The notes: generated from the letters alone by a model not told the origin. 8,829 bases of DNA from an uncultured Clostridia bacterium (GCA_947629965.1 CANRFS010000054.1:1-8829); one strand, 5' to 3'; shown: positions 1-6,428, counted from the stretch's first letter. Translations and numbers: made by a program.

Positions 1-129
1 TATTTGCAGTTGTATCTCTTTCTAACTTATGAATTACGCAGATATAATTTCTTTTTTAAGCTACTTATATTGTACTATGGAAAATTAAAAATGTCAAACA
101 ATTTTCAATAAAAATCTAGATAAAAACTA

Positions 130-158
130 TTGTATAAAGTAAAAAAATATGATACAAT
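130..158 (+). promoter_or_regulatory. sigma-A-like promoter of the pheST leader
   Basis: The -35 box is TTGTAT (130-135) and the -10 box is TACAAT (153-158), with a 17-base spacer. Transcription would begin near 165, just ahead of the first T-box helix. I see no convincing gene in 1-129. Confidence 0.75.
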
Positions 159-165
159 ACTAACC

Positions 166-424
166 AGATTTTGAAAATAAGCCGTTTGAAAAAGCAAAGT
201 AAGATGAGCAATATGTATTTAAGAGAAAATAGGTCATAGGCTGAAAACCTATTTAATACTAGTTTGTCTGAAATTTCACTTTTTAGGTCTTATGCTGAAA
301 TAATAGTAGGCACGAGCGTTTGCTAGCGTTAATAGCTAAAATGAGGTTAATTATTTTAATTAATAAATTTAGGTGGTACCATGGGAAAGCTTCTCATCCT
401 AATTATAGGATGAGAAGCTTTCCT
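166..424 (+). promoter_or_regulatory. T-box riboswitch leader, tRNA-Phe specific
   Basis: This leader senses uncharged tRNA-Phe and controls pheST. The base of Stem I pairs 193-196 with 293-296 and 200-204 with 288-292. Its upper part pairs 227-233 with 248-254. The 5' side carries the AGTA-like element (198-201). The opposite side carries GAA followed by the specifier UUC at 275-277 and a purine, so the specifier codon is Phe, matching the downstream genes. The T-box core AGGTGGTACC (371-380) holds the UGGNACC element that pairs with the tRNA acceptor end. It is followed directly by a terminator-like hairpin (384-423). Specifier, T-box and downstream gene agree, so the identification is strong. 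I did not resolve the antiterminator pairing or the structure between 300 and 370. Confidence 0.93.
384..423 (+). terminator. T-box attenuator hairpin with no U-tract
   Basis: A 17-bp perfect stem pairs 384-400 with 407-423 around the 6-base loop AATTAT. It lies immediately 3' of the T-box core, where the competing terminator is expected. The bases after it (CTAGTTAATAATG) contain no run of T, which is unusual for a Firmicute T-box terminator. Confidence 0.7.
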
Positions 425-475
425 AGTTAATAATGAAGAATGAAAAGTGAATAATTAAAATGAAAGGATGATTAG

Positions 476-1516
476 ATGAAAGAGCAAATTGCTAAAATCA
501 AAGAAAGTGCATTTGCAGAAATTCAAAACTGCAAAACTCTTCAAGAATTAAATGATGTAAGAGTTAAATATTTAGGAAAAAAGGGAGAATTAACAGGACT
601 TTTAAAAGGTATGAAAGATTTAACCCCAGAGGAAAGACCTGTTATTGGTGCATTAGTTAATGAAGTAAGAGATTTATTAGAAAACAATATTAAAGAGGCT
701 GAAGAAACATTAAAAGAACAAGCTTTAAATGAGAAATTAGAAAAAGAAAAAATTGATATTACTCTTCCAAGTACAAGAATAAAGAGAGGAAGTAAACATC
801 CAATAAACAGAGTAATAGAAGAAATAGAAGATATATTTGTATCAATGGGATACGATGTAGTAAATGGACCAGAACTTGAAACAGATGAATATTGCTTTGA
901 AAGATTAAATCTTCCAAAAGGGCATCCAGCAAGAGATATGCAAGATAGTTTCTATGTTGACCCAGAGCATTTACTTAGAACTCAAACATCAGCAGTTCAA
1001 GCAAGAGTAATGATGGATAATGAAGAAAAGAGCCCTATTAGAGTAATTTGTCCAGGAAAAACATATAGAAGAGATGATGATGCAACACACTCACATCAAT
1101 TTGGCCAAGTAGAAGGACTTTTAATAGACAAAAATATTAGCCTTGCAGATTTAAAAGGAACATTAGAAGTATTTGTTAAGAAAATGCTTGGCGAAAATTC
1201 TAAATTAAGATTTAGACCAAGTTATTTCCCATTTACAGAACCAAGTTATGAGGTAGATGTTAGTTGCTTCAAATGTGGGGGAAAAGGATGCAACCTTTGT
1301 AAACAATCAGGTTGGATAGAAATATTAGGATCAGGTATGGTACATCCAAATGTACTAAAAATGAACGGATATGACCCAGAAAAATATACTGGATTTGCAT
1401 TTGGAACAGGGCTTGATAGACTTGCAATGTTTAAATACGGAATTACAGATATAAGATATTTTTATACAAATGATGTAAGATTCTTAAATCAATTCGATAG
1501 AAAGGATGTGGACTAA
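476..1516 (+). CDS. pheS: phenylalanine--tRNA ligase alpha subunit
   Basis: PheS is the catalytic subunit of the cytoplasmic alpha2beta2 enzyme that charges tRNA-Phe. The 346 residues match the usual length of about 330-350. Residues 1-95 form the charged N-terminal coiled-coil arm that contacts tRNA. The class II core follows: motif 1 around HPINRVIEEIE (108-118), motif 2 around GKTYRRDDDATHSHQF (194-209), and motif 3 around FAFGTGLDRLAMF (307-319). Four cysteines (264, 267, 272, 275) form a small zinc-ribbon-like CxxC/CxxC insert that I recall from other Firmicute PheS proteins. The start is supported by AAAGGATG (463-470) upstream of the ATG. The gene sits directly under a Phe T-box and abuts pheT with no gap, so the two are cotranscribed. 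Nothing is missing. Confidence 0.98.
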   Translation: MKEQIAKIKESAFAEIQNCKTLQELNDVRVKYLGKKGELTGLLKGMKDLTPEERPVIGALVNEVRDLLENNIKEAEETLKEQALNEKLEKEKIDITLPSTRIKRGSKHPINRVIEEIEDIFVSMGYDVVNGPELETDEYCFERLNLPKGHPARDMQDSFYVDPEHLLRTQTSAVQARVMMDNEEKSPIRVICPGKTYRRDDDATHSHQFGQVEGLLIDKNISLADLKGTLEVFVKKMLGENSKLRFRPSYFPFTEPSYEVDVSCFKCGGKGCNLCKQSGWIEILGSGMVHPNVLKMNGYDPEKYTGFAFGTGLDRLAMFKYGITDIRYFYTNDVRFLNQFDRKDVD

Positions 1517-3886
1517 TTGAAACTAAGTAAAAATTTTGTTAAAGACTATGTTGATATAGATGTAGATATAAAGACATTAGCAGAGGATATGACAAGAGTA
1601 GGAAATGAATATGACACAGCAGAGAAATTAATTAATGCCACAAAATTGGTTATAGGTGAAGTATTAGAATGTGAAATGCATCCAGATTCAGATCATCTTC
1701 ATGTGTGCAAAGTAAATATTGGAAAAGAAGTTTTAGATATAGTTTGTGGAGCACCAAATGTAAGAAAAGGATTAAAAGTAATTGTAGCTGAAGTTGGAGC
1801 CGAACTTCCAGGTGGTATCACAATTAAAAAAGGAAATATAAGAGGTCAAGAGTCAAATGGAATGATGTGTTCTATTGCAGAACTAGGACTAGAATCTAAA
1901 TTCTTAAAAGAGGAAGATAAGGCTGGAATACATGAGCTTCCAGCAGACGCTCCAGTAGGAGAAGACCCAATTAAATTTATGGAAATGGATGATGAAATAG
2001 CTGATTTTGAGCTTACTGCAAATAGAGGAGATTTATTAAGTGTTTTAGGTATGGCTTATGAACTTGGGGCAATATATGATAAACCTGTTAAAGAAATAGA
2101 CTTAAAACATAGTGAAATAAACGAAGATGTAAATGATAGCTTCAAAGTAGAAGTAGATACAGAAAATTGTAATTTATTCTTAGCAAAAAAAGCATTAAAT
2201 GTAACAATTAAAGAAAGTCCAGCATTTATAAAAAATAGACTTATCGCAAGTGGAATAAGACCAATTAACAATGTAGTAGATATCAGTAACTATGTAATGC
2301 TTGAAGTAGGTCAGCCACTTCATTTCTACGATGCAGATAGACTTGGACCTAAAATTTTAGTTAGGATGGCAAAGGATAACGAAAAATTAACAACATTAGA
2401 TAACATAGAAAGAACATTATCAGAAGAAGATATAGTTATTACAAATGGGAAAGAAGCAATAGGCCTTGCAGGTGTTATGGGTGGACTATCAACAGAAGTT
2501 GAAAGTGATACAAAAAATATCATAATTGAATCTGCAGTATTTGATGGCGTAAAAATAAGATGTACAGCTAAAAAAATTGTAAGAAGTGAAGCAAGTAATC
2601 GTTTTGAAAAAGGATTAGATCCAAATAGAACATATATGGCAATTGAAAGAGCATGCACACTCCTTGAAAAATATGCTAATGCAAAAATTGCAAAAGGCAC
2701 AGTTGTTTATGATAAGGCAGATAAGCAAGAAAAGAAAATAGATATAAAATTTGAAGATATAAATAATCTTTTAGGTACAAACGTACCAGATGAAGAAACA
2801 TTAAATGTATTTAGAAAATTAGGATTTAAGTATTCAGTAAATGGCAGAGTAATTACAGTAACAGTACCTACAAGAAGAATGGATATATCAATAAAAGAAG
2901 ACTTAATAGAAGAAGTAGGAAGAATTTATGGAGTTGATAATATAGAAGGAAAATTACCATTGCTTCCAACAAGAACAGGTAAATACGATAAAGTGGCAAG
3001 AGAGATTAGAAACAAGATGATAGGACTTGGGCTAAATGAAGTAATGTCATATATATTAATAAATGACAAAGAAGCGGAGAAATTTACAACAGACAAATTT
3101 GAGCCAATAAAATTACTAGACCCACTTACAGAAGACAGAAATACATTAAGATATAGCATGATTCCATCTCTTCTAAAAATATACGAATACAACTTAGATA
3201 GAAATAATAAAGATATATCTATATTTGAAATAGGAAAGGGATTCGGAAAAGTAGATAATGAGTATATAGAAGAAGAAAAGCTATGTGTGCTTATGTCTGG
3301 AAAATACTATGAAGGAATAGGAAATACAAAAAATGTAGATTTTTACATGATAAAAGGAGTTGCAGAAGAGTTACTAGATTATTTAGGATATAACGGAAGA
3401 TATAGTTTTGTAAACAACAAAGAACTCCCAAAAGAATTCCATCCATATCAAACAGCTTTAATCTCTGTAAATAACGATATTGTAGGAATACTTGGCATGC
3501 TTCATCCAAACATAGCAAAAGAAGATGTATTTACAATGGAAATTAATTTAAGTAAATTACTTTCTAAAAGAGTAGGAAAAATGAAATATAAAGAAATATC
3601 TAAATTTCCAAGTATTAAAAAAGATGTTGCATTTATAGTAGATAGAAATTTAGACTCAAGCACAATAGAAAAACAAATAAAAAAATCTGCTGGAAATTTA
3701 CTTACAAATATAGAAGTATTTGACTTGTATATGGGAGAGCATGTTCCAGCTGATAAAAAATCAATAGCATATTCATTAACATTTAGCGACAGCAAAAAAA
3801 CTCTAACAGATGATGAAGTAACTGGAATATTTAACAAAGTTATTTCAGATGCAGAAAAGGTATTAGGTGCAGAAATAAGAAAATAA
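1517..3886 (+). CDS. pheT: phenylalanine--tRNA ligase beta subunit
   Basis: PheT is the large subunit of phenylalanyl-tRNA synthetase; it binds tRNA and edits mischarged Tyr-tRNA-Phe. The 789 residues are full length. Domains in order are an EMAPII-like tRNA-binding OB fold (about 39-153), the B3/B4 editing domain (about 211-385, with GIRPINNVVDISNYVMLEVGQ at 246-266), the B5 domain (about 403-470), a degenerate synthetase-like core (about 475-685), and the C-terminal ferredoxin-fold anticodon-binding domain (about 696-789, beginning KFPSIKKDVAF). The start codon is TTG, directly after the pheS stop. It is chosen because it gives the family's typical MKLSKNFVKDYVD beginning, and AAAGGATG (1501-1508), inside the end of pheS, is well spaced. 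Zero spacing suggests translational coupling and equal subunit dosage. One arginine is coded CGT and the rest are AGA or AGG. Confidence 0.98.
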   Translation: MKLSKNFVKDYVDIDVDIKTLAEDMTRVGNEYDTAEKLINATKLVIGEVLECEMHPDSDHLHVCKVNIGKEVLDIVCGAPNVRKGLKVIVAEVGAELPGGITIKKGNIRGQESNGMMCSIAELGLESKFLKEEDKAGIHELPADAPVGEDPIKFMEMDDEIADFELTANRGDLLSVLGMAYELGAIYDKPVKEIDLKHSEINEDVNDSFKVEVDTENCNLFLAKKALNVTIKESPAFIKNRLIASGIRPINNVVDISNYVMLEVGQPLHFYDADRLGPKILVRMAKDNEKLTTLDNIERTLSEEDIVITNGKEAIGLAGVMGGLSTEVESDTKNIIIESAVFDGVKIRCTAKKIVRSEASNRFEKGLDPNRTYMAIERACTLLEKYANAKIAKGTVVYDKADKQEKKIDIKFEDINNLLGTNVPDEETLNVFRKLGFKYSVNGRVITVTVPTRRMDISIKEDLIEEVGRIYGVDNIEGKLPLLPTRTGKYDKVAREIRNKMIGLGLNEVMSYILINDKEAEKFTTDKFEPIKLLDPLTEDRNTLRYSMIPSLLKIYEYNLDRNNKDISIFEIGKGFGKVDNEYIEEEKLCVLMSGKYYEGIGNTKNVDFYMIKGVAEELLDYLGYNGRYSFVNNKELPKEFHPYQTALISVNNDIVGILGMLHPNIAKEDVFTMEINLSKLLSKRVGKMKYKEISKFPSIKKDVAFIVDRNLDSSTIEKQIKKSAGNLLTNIEVFDLYMGEHVPADKKSIAYSLTFSDSKKTLTDDEVTGIFNKVISDAEKVLGAEIRK

Positions 3887-3895
3887 AAAAACTAA

Positions 3896-3924
3896 TTGAA
3901 AAACAAGTTTTATTGTGTTAATAT
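3896..3924 (+). promoter_or_regulatory. promoter for the small membrane protein and cdaA
   Basis: TTGAAA (3896-3901) and TAATAT (3919-3924) are separated by 17 bases. A TG one base upstream of the -10 box gives an extended -10 element. It begins just after pheT, so the downstream genes can be expressed independently of the T-box. Confidence 0.7.
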
Positions 3925-3957
3925 AGTTCTATGGAAGTTTAAAGGAGTGAAACACAA

Positions 3958-4077
3958 ATGGCAAAAAAGAAGATAGATAAACAAAAATTAGCAACAAGGA
4001 TATTAGCAGGAGTTTTAGCTGGGCTTATGGTACTAAGTGTAGGATTTACATTAATTTGGTATTTAGTGGCACAATAA
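3958..4077 (+). CDS. small single-pass membrane protein, 39 residues
   Basis: An ATG with a near-ideal ribosome binding site (AAAGGAG, 3941-3947) opens a 39-codon frame ending in TAA. The product has a lysine-rich N-terminus (MAKKKIDKQK), then one hydrophobic segment from about residue 14 to 37 that includes GVLAGLMVLSVGF, and ends YLVAQ. It is therefore likely an inner-membrane peptide with its basic end in the cytoplasm. The pattern resembles short Firmicute families of unknown function such as DUF4044, but I cannot confirm membership. It lies 84 bases upstream of cdaA with no clear terminator between them, so the two are probably cotranscribed. I assign no function. Confidence 0.75.
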   Translation: MAKKKIDKQKLATRILAGVLAGLMVLSVGFTLIWYLVAQ

Positions 4078-4161
4078 TATATGTAGGTGTGCTAAGTGTA
4101 GAGAAACACCAGTGAAAAATGACAAACTGACTAAAAAATGAATGTTTGAAAAGGAGCACTA

Positions 4162-5092
4162 ATGAAAAGTTCATTATTTACACCGACCTTAGAATTTACA
4201 GGTCAAGATATAATTAATTATTTAAATATGTTAAGAGAAAATCCACTAAAAATAATTATGCTGATAGTAGATGTTGCAATAGTATTATTTTTAGCAATTA
4301 AGCTAATACAGATAGTTAAAGAAACTAGAGCATGGCAACTTATAAAAGGTATTGCATTTTTAATAATTGTAACAATACTAAGTTCTATATTTGAATTACA
4401 CATATTAAATTATATATTAGCATCATTTATGACATATGGAGTAATACTATTAATTATAATTTTCCAACCAGAACTAAGACGTGCGCTAGAACAATTACGG
4501 TACAAGTAAATTAACGAAATTCTTTGGAATTGATAAAGATATTGCAGCGAAAACAAAGGAAAACATATATAAAATTGTAATTGCAGCAACAGAACTTGCA
4601 AAAAGTAAAACCGGCGCATTAATAGTTATAGAAAGAGAGATAAAACTTCAAGACATAGCAGATACAGGAATAATAATGAATGCAGAAATATCTCCACAAT
4701 TATTAGTAAATATATTTAATCCTAAAACACCACTTCATGACGGTGCAGTAATAATTAGTGAAAACAAAATAAAATCAGCTGCATGTCTGTTGCCACTATC
4801 TAACGATAAAAACATATCAAAAGGGCTTGGAACAAGACATAGGTCAGCAGTGGGAATGTCACAAGAATCTGACGCAATAGTAGTTGTTGTATCAGAAGAA
4901 ACAGGAAAAATATCAATTGCTAAAGATGGAACATTAATAATGGACGTAAAAGAAGAGGCTTTAAGACAGATATTAATAAAAAATATTGTTATTAAAAGAT
5001 TTGGAAATGAAAATCTAAAAAAGAAAAGAGCAAGCCTAAAAGAAAAATTCAAAAATAATAAAGTAGAAAATAAAAAATCAGAAACAAAATGA
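4162..5092 (+). CDS. cdaA: CdaA-type diadenylate cyclase, interrupted by a +1 shift
   Basis: This enzyme makes cyclic di-AMP from two ATP at the membrane. The reading frame opened at 4162 (AAGGAG at 4151-4156) stops at 4509 after 115 residues. Skipping one base at 4498 joins it to the frame that runs to the stop at 5090-5092, giving 309 residues. Three membrane helices (about 28-50, 60-77, 81-101) are followed by QPELRRALEQLG, a signature that spans the shift, with the glycine restored as residue 113. The DAC domain has the catalytic DGA (193-195) and the ATP-binding RHR (225-227). The last 30 or so residues are a lysine-rich tail, making it longer than the usual 270-280. Without the shift the product would be membrane helices only. 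The frame after the break shows no decay, so I favour a functional recoded gene over a pseudogene. The usual partners cdaR and glmM do not follow it here. Confidence 0.9.
4495..4501 (+). other. putative +1 frameshift site, TTA-C-GGT, in cdaA
   Basis: The zero frame reads TTA CGG TAC AAG TAA (Leu-Arg-Tyr-Lys-stop). Skipping C4498 gives TTA GGT ACA AGT (Leu-Gly-Thr-Ser) and continues the CdaA protein. CGG would sit in the A site when the shift occurs. Confidence 0.7.
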
Positions 5093-5107
5093 TGTTTCTG
5101 ATTTTTA
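5073..5107 (+). terminator. intrinsic terminator of cdaA
   Basis: 5073-5085 pairs with 5094-5106 in a 13-bp stem ending in TTTTT (5102-5106). The cdaA stop codon (5090-5092) lies in the 8-base loop, so the end of the gene and the terminator overlap. This closes the cdaA unit ahead of the next promoter. Confidence 0.85.
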
Positions 5108-5139
5108 TAGCTTTAATATTAAAAATTGTCAAAAAAGCA

Positions 5140-5168
5140 TTGACTAATATTTCCAATTTTTGTATAAT
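5140..5168 (+). promoter_or_regulatory. strong promoter for the small hydrophobic peptide
   Basis: TTGACT (5140-5145), a 17-base spacer and a perfect TATAAT (5163-5168) make this one of the best consensus promoters in the window. The transcript should begin near 5173-5175, at the start of the repeat GAAATAGGAA. Confidence 0.85.
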
Positions 5169-5200
5169 AATAGCGAAATAGGAAAAAGCGGAAATGTGGT

Positions 5201-5235
5201 TGTCATCTCCTCATACATAAGATAAGGAGGTGATG
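5201..5235 (+). promoter_or_regulatory. 5' UTR hairpin hiding the ribosome binding site
   Basis: TCATCTCCT (5203-5211) pairs with AGGAGGTGA (5225-5233), with one G-U pair. The stem can extend by two wobble pairs to 5201 and 5235. This buries the Shine-Dalgarno AAGGAGG (5224-5230) in a stem with a 13-base loop. Sequestration of the ribosome binding site in this way is typical of type I toxin mRNAs such as those of the Fst family. Confidence 0.7.
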
Positions 5236-5238
5236 CTG

Positions 5239-5355
5239 ATGATAGAAGAATATTTATTACATATCATAATAGTACTTACAACAGCATGGATTATTACAAC
5301 CATTATAGCATTTGCCTTAATTATAGCTTTGGCTATAGTTATAAGCAAACAATAA
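5239..5355 (+). CDS. putative type I toxin, 38-residue hydrophobic peptide
   Basis: The 38-residue product starts MIEEYLLH, is hydrophobic from about residue 5 to 35 (rich in Ile, Ala and Leu), and ends in SKQ. It would be one membrane helix. The start at 5239 is preferred because AAGGAGG (5224-5230) lies 8 bases upstream; an ATG at 5233 is too close. Evidence for a toxin is architectural: a strong promoter, a sequestered ribosome binding site, a convergent RNA on the other strand and a shared bidirectional terminator. This matches Fst, TxpA and BsrG-type systems, whose peptides damage the membrane when the antitoxin RNA decays. The sequence itself does not match a member I can name. A harmless small membrane peptide is the alternative. 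Confidence 0.65.
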   Translation: MIEEYLLHIIIVLTTAWIITTIIAFALIIALAIVISKQ

Positions 5356-5440
5356 AAAAGGCACATTCTCTGCTTGACCGTTAGAGAATGTGTCTAAAAA
5401 CAATTCCTGATGGCAACCACTTTTTGTGGCTTCCTATTTC
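5355..5440 (-). ncRNA. putative antisense antitoxin RNA
   Basis: A minus-strand promoter (5448-5475) and a U-rich terminator (5359-5395, then TTTTTT on this strand) bound an RNA of about 85 bases. It overlaps the 3' end of the peptide transcript. It contains a short hairpin (5415-5420 with 5426-5431 around a five-A loop), and its terminator region is complementary to that of the peptide mRNA. No reading frame of note is present. The boundaries are inferred from promoter and terminator positions. Confidence 0.6.
5359..5395. terminator. bidirectional terminator between convergent transcripts
   Basis: CACATTCTCT (5362-5371) pairs perfectly with AGAGAATGTG (5383-5392), and the stem extends to 5359 and 5395. 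The loop is 11 bases. On the minus strand it is followed by TTTTTT (5359-5354). On the plus strand the run is weak, so read-through of the peptide mRNA into 5409-5440 is plausible. Confidence 0.8.
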
Positions 5441-5447
5441 TAAATTT

Positions 5448-5475
5448 ATTATAACATATTTTTACAAAAAGTAAA
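5448..5475 (-). promoter_or_regulatory. minus-strand promoter of the antisense RNA
   Basis: Read on the minus strand, the -10 is TATAAT (5453-5448) preceded by TGT, an extended -10 element. The -35 is TTTACT (5475-5470) with a 16-base spacer. Transcription would start near 5441-5440 and run toward the peptide gene. Confidence 0.7.
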
Positions 5476-5508
5476 TAGTAAAATCAAAAAAATAAATGGA
5501 GTAATATA

Positions 5509-6248
5509 ATGAGAAATATCAAATTAACAATAGAATATGATGGAAAGAAATTTAATGGGTGGCAAAAACAACCCAACAAATCAAATATTCAAGGCGAAAT
5601 TGAAAATGCAATAAAAGAAATAACAGGAGAAGAAGTAGATCTAATTGCATCAGGAAGAACAGACGCAGGAGTTCATGCACTTCGGGCAAATTGCAAATTT
5701 TAAAACAAATAGTAATTTACCTATTGAAAAATTTGCAATAGCAATAAATTCAAAATTAAAAAAGAGTATTGTTATAAAACAAGCAGAAGAAGTAGATGAC
5801 AGATTTCATGCAAGATATAATGCAAAACAAAAAACATACAGATATATAATAAATAATTCTAAACAAGGCACAGCAATATATCGTGATTTAGAATTTCATA
5901 TGCCTATAAAAGTTGATGTAGAAGAAATGAAAAAAGCAGTAAAATATTTTGAAGGAGAGCATGATTTCAAGGCATTTAAAGCAAGTGGAACAAGTAGCAA
6001 AAGTAGCGTAAGAATAATATATAAAGCAGAAGTTTTAGAAAAAGATGATAGAGTTTTTATAGAACTAACTGGTAATGGTTTTTTATATAATATGGTAAGA
6101 ATTATATCTGGAACATTAGTAGATGTAGGACTTCGGAAAAATAAAAGCAGACGAAATTCCAGAAATTATAGATTCAAAAGATAGAAACAAAGCAGGAAAA
6201 ACGCTTCCAGCACATGGGTTATATTTAGTAGAAGTAAAATATAATTAA
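5509..6248 (+). CDS. truA: tRNA pseudouridine(38-40) synthase, needing two +1 shifts
   Basis: TruA converts uridines 38-40 of the tRNA anticodon stem-loop to pseudouridine. The start at 5509 has GGAG (5498-5501). Three consecutive frames are needed: 5509-5682, 5684-6133 and 6135-6248. Joined by skipping C5683 and C6134 they encode 245 residues, close to the 247 I recall for the Bacillus enzyme. The N-terminus begins MRNIKLTIEYDG. The catalytic Asp is D52 in SGRTDAGVHAL, and the glycine that follows in the family (ALGQIANF) is restored by the first skip. The C-terminal half has NGFLYNMVRIISGTLVDVGLG, whose last glycine is restored by the second. The protein ends HGLYLVEVKYN. Apart from the two breaks, I see no substitution of a key residue and no stop, which argues against a decayed gene. 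Confidence 0.9.
5680..5686 (+). other. putative +1 frameshift site 1, CTT-C-GGG, in truA
   Basis: The zero frame reads CTT CGG GCA and stops at 5701-5703. Skipping C5683 gives CTT GGG CAA ATT (Leu-Gly-Gln-Ile), the family sequence just after the catalytic motif. Confidence 0.7.
6131..6137 (+). other. putative +1 frameshift site 2, CTT-C-GGA, in truA
   Basis: The frame reads CTT CGG AAA and stops at 6182-6184 after 16 unrelated codons. Skipping C6134 gives CTT GGA AAA ATA (Leu-Gly-Lys-Ile) and restores the conserved C-terminus. The CTTCGG hexamer is the same as at 5680. Confidence 0.7.
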
Positions 6249-6309
6249 AATTGGCAAAGTTTAATAATTATGTAATTTGACTATAAATGTAGTAAAACTG
6301 TATTAAATA

Positions 6310-6318
6310 TGATATAAT
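6310..6318 (+). promoter_or_regulatory. extended -10 promoter for the ABC-F unit
   Basis: TGATATAAT is an extended -10 with a perfect TATAAT (6313-6318). The TTGACT at 6277-6282 is too far upstream for this -10 box but could act with TATTAA (6301-6306) at an 18-base spacer. No clear terminator separates it from truA. Confidence 0.55.
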
Positions 6319-6353
6319 TACACAATATAAAATATTATTAAGGAGAATATAAA

Positions 6354-6428
6354 ATGGATAAAAGAAAAGATTTAGAAAGTAGGTTAAAGATAAGAAGTTA
6401 TGCTTGCAAAACTATTACAACGAGATAG
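6354..6428 (+). CDS. putative 24-residue regulatory leader peptide
   Basis: An ATG with a strong binding site (AAGGAGA, 6340-6346, 7-base spacing) opens a 24-codon frame that ends in TAG. The peptide is basic, begins MDKRKDLESRLK and ends CKTITTR. It resembles no enzyme. Its last codons form the 5' arms of two competing hairpins, and an ABC-F gene begins 81 bases later. This is the arrangement of ribosome-mediated attenuation, in which a ribosome stalled on the leader by an antibiotic changes the RNA fold. The role is inferred from position. Confidence 0.55.
   Translation: MDKRKDLESRLKIRSYACKTITTR

Larger units (their letters stand above)
5175..5440. repeat. inverted repeat flanking the small-peptide locus
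   Basis: GAAATAGGAA (5175-5184) is repeated inverted at 5431-5440. GTGGTTGTCATC (5196-5207) is repeated inverted, with one mismatch, at 5409-5420. As a result both convergent RNAs would begin with related sequences. A read-through mRNA could also pair its own 5' and 3' ends. Confidence 0.75.

Noticed and set aside
1..111. An open plus-strand frame of about 36 codons at the window start, ending at TAA 109-111
   Set aside because: It is AT-rich with no recognisable motif and no visible start. It could be the tail of an upstream gene, but I cannot support it.
231..240. GGTCATAGG shared between the T-box leader and the ABC-F leader (6431-6439)
   Set aside because: Only nine bases match, in different structural contexts, and no T-box core is present in the second. 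Chance is sufficient.
2056..3837. Several minus-strand open frames of 70-125 codons within pheT
   Set aside because: They are shadows of a full-length conserved gene, have no binding sites and encode unlikely hydrophobic proteins.
4086..4110. Possible hairpin GGTGT/ACACC between the small membrane gene and cdaA
   Set aside because: A 5-bp stem with a 15-base loop and no U-tract is too weak to call a terminator.
5683..5686. Reading the truA lesion as an extra G rather than an extra C
   Set aside because: Dropping a G gives Leu-Arg-Gln, whereas dropping the C gives the Leu-Gly-Gln expected in the family. The same choice restores glycine at all three sites.
4162..6248. cdaA and truA as ordinary decayed pseudogenes
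   Set aside because: All three lesions are the same kind of +1 change at CGG, there are no other stops or lost motifs, and the joined proteins are full length.
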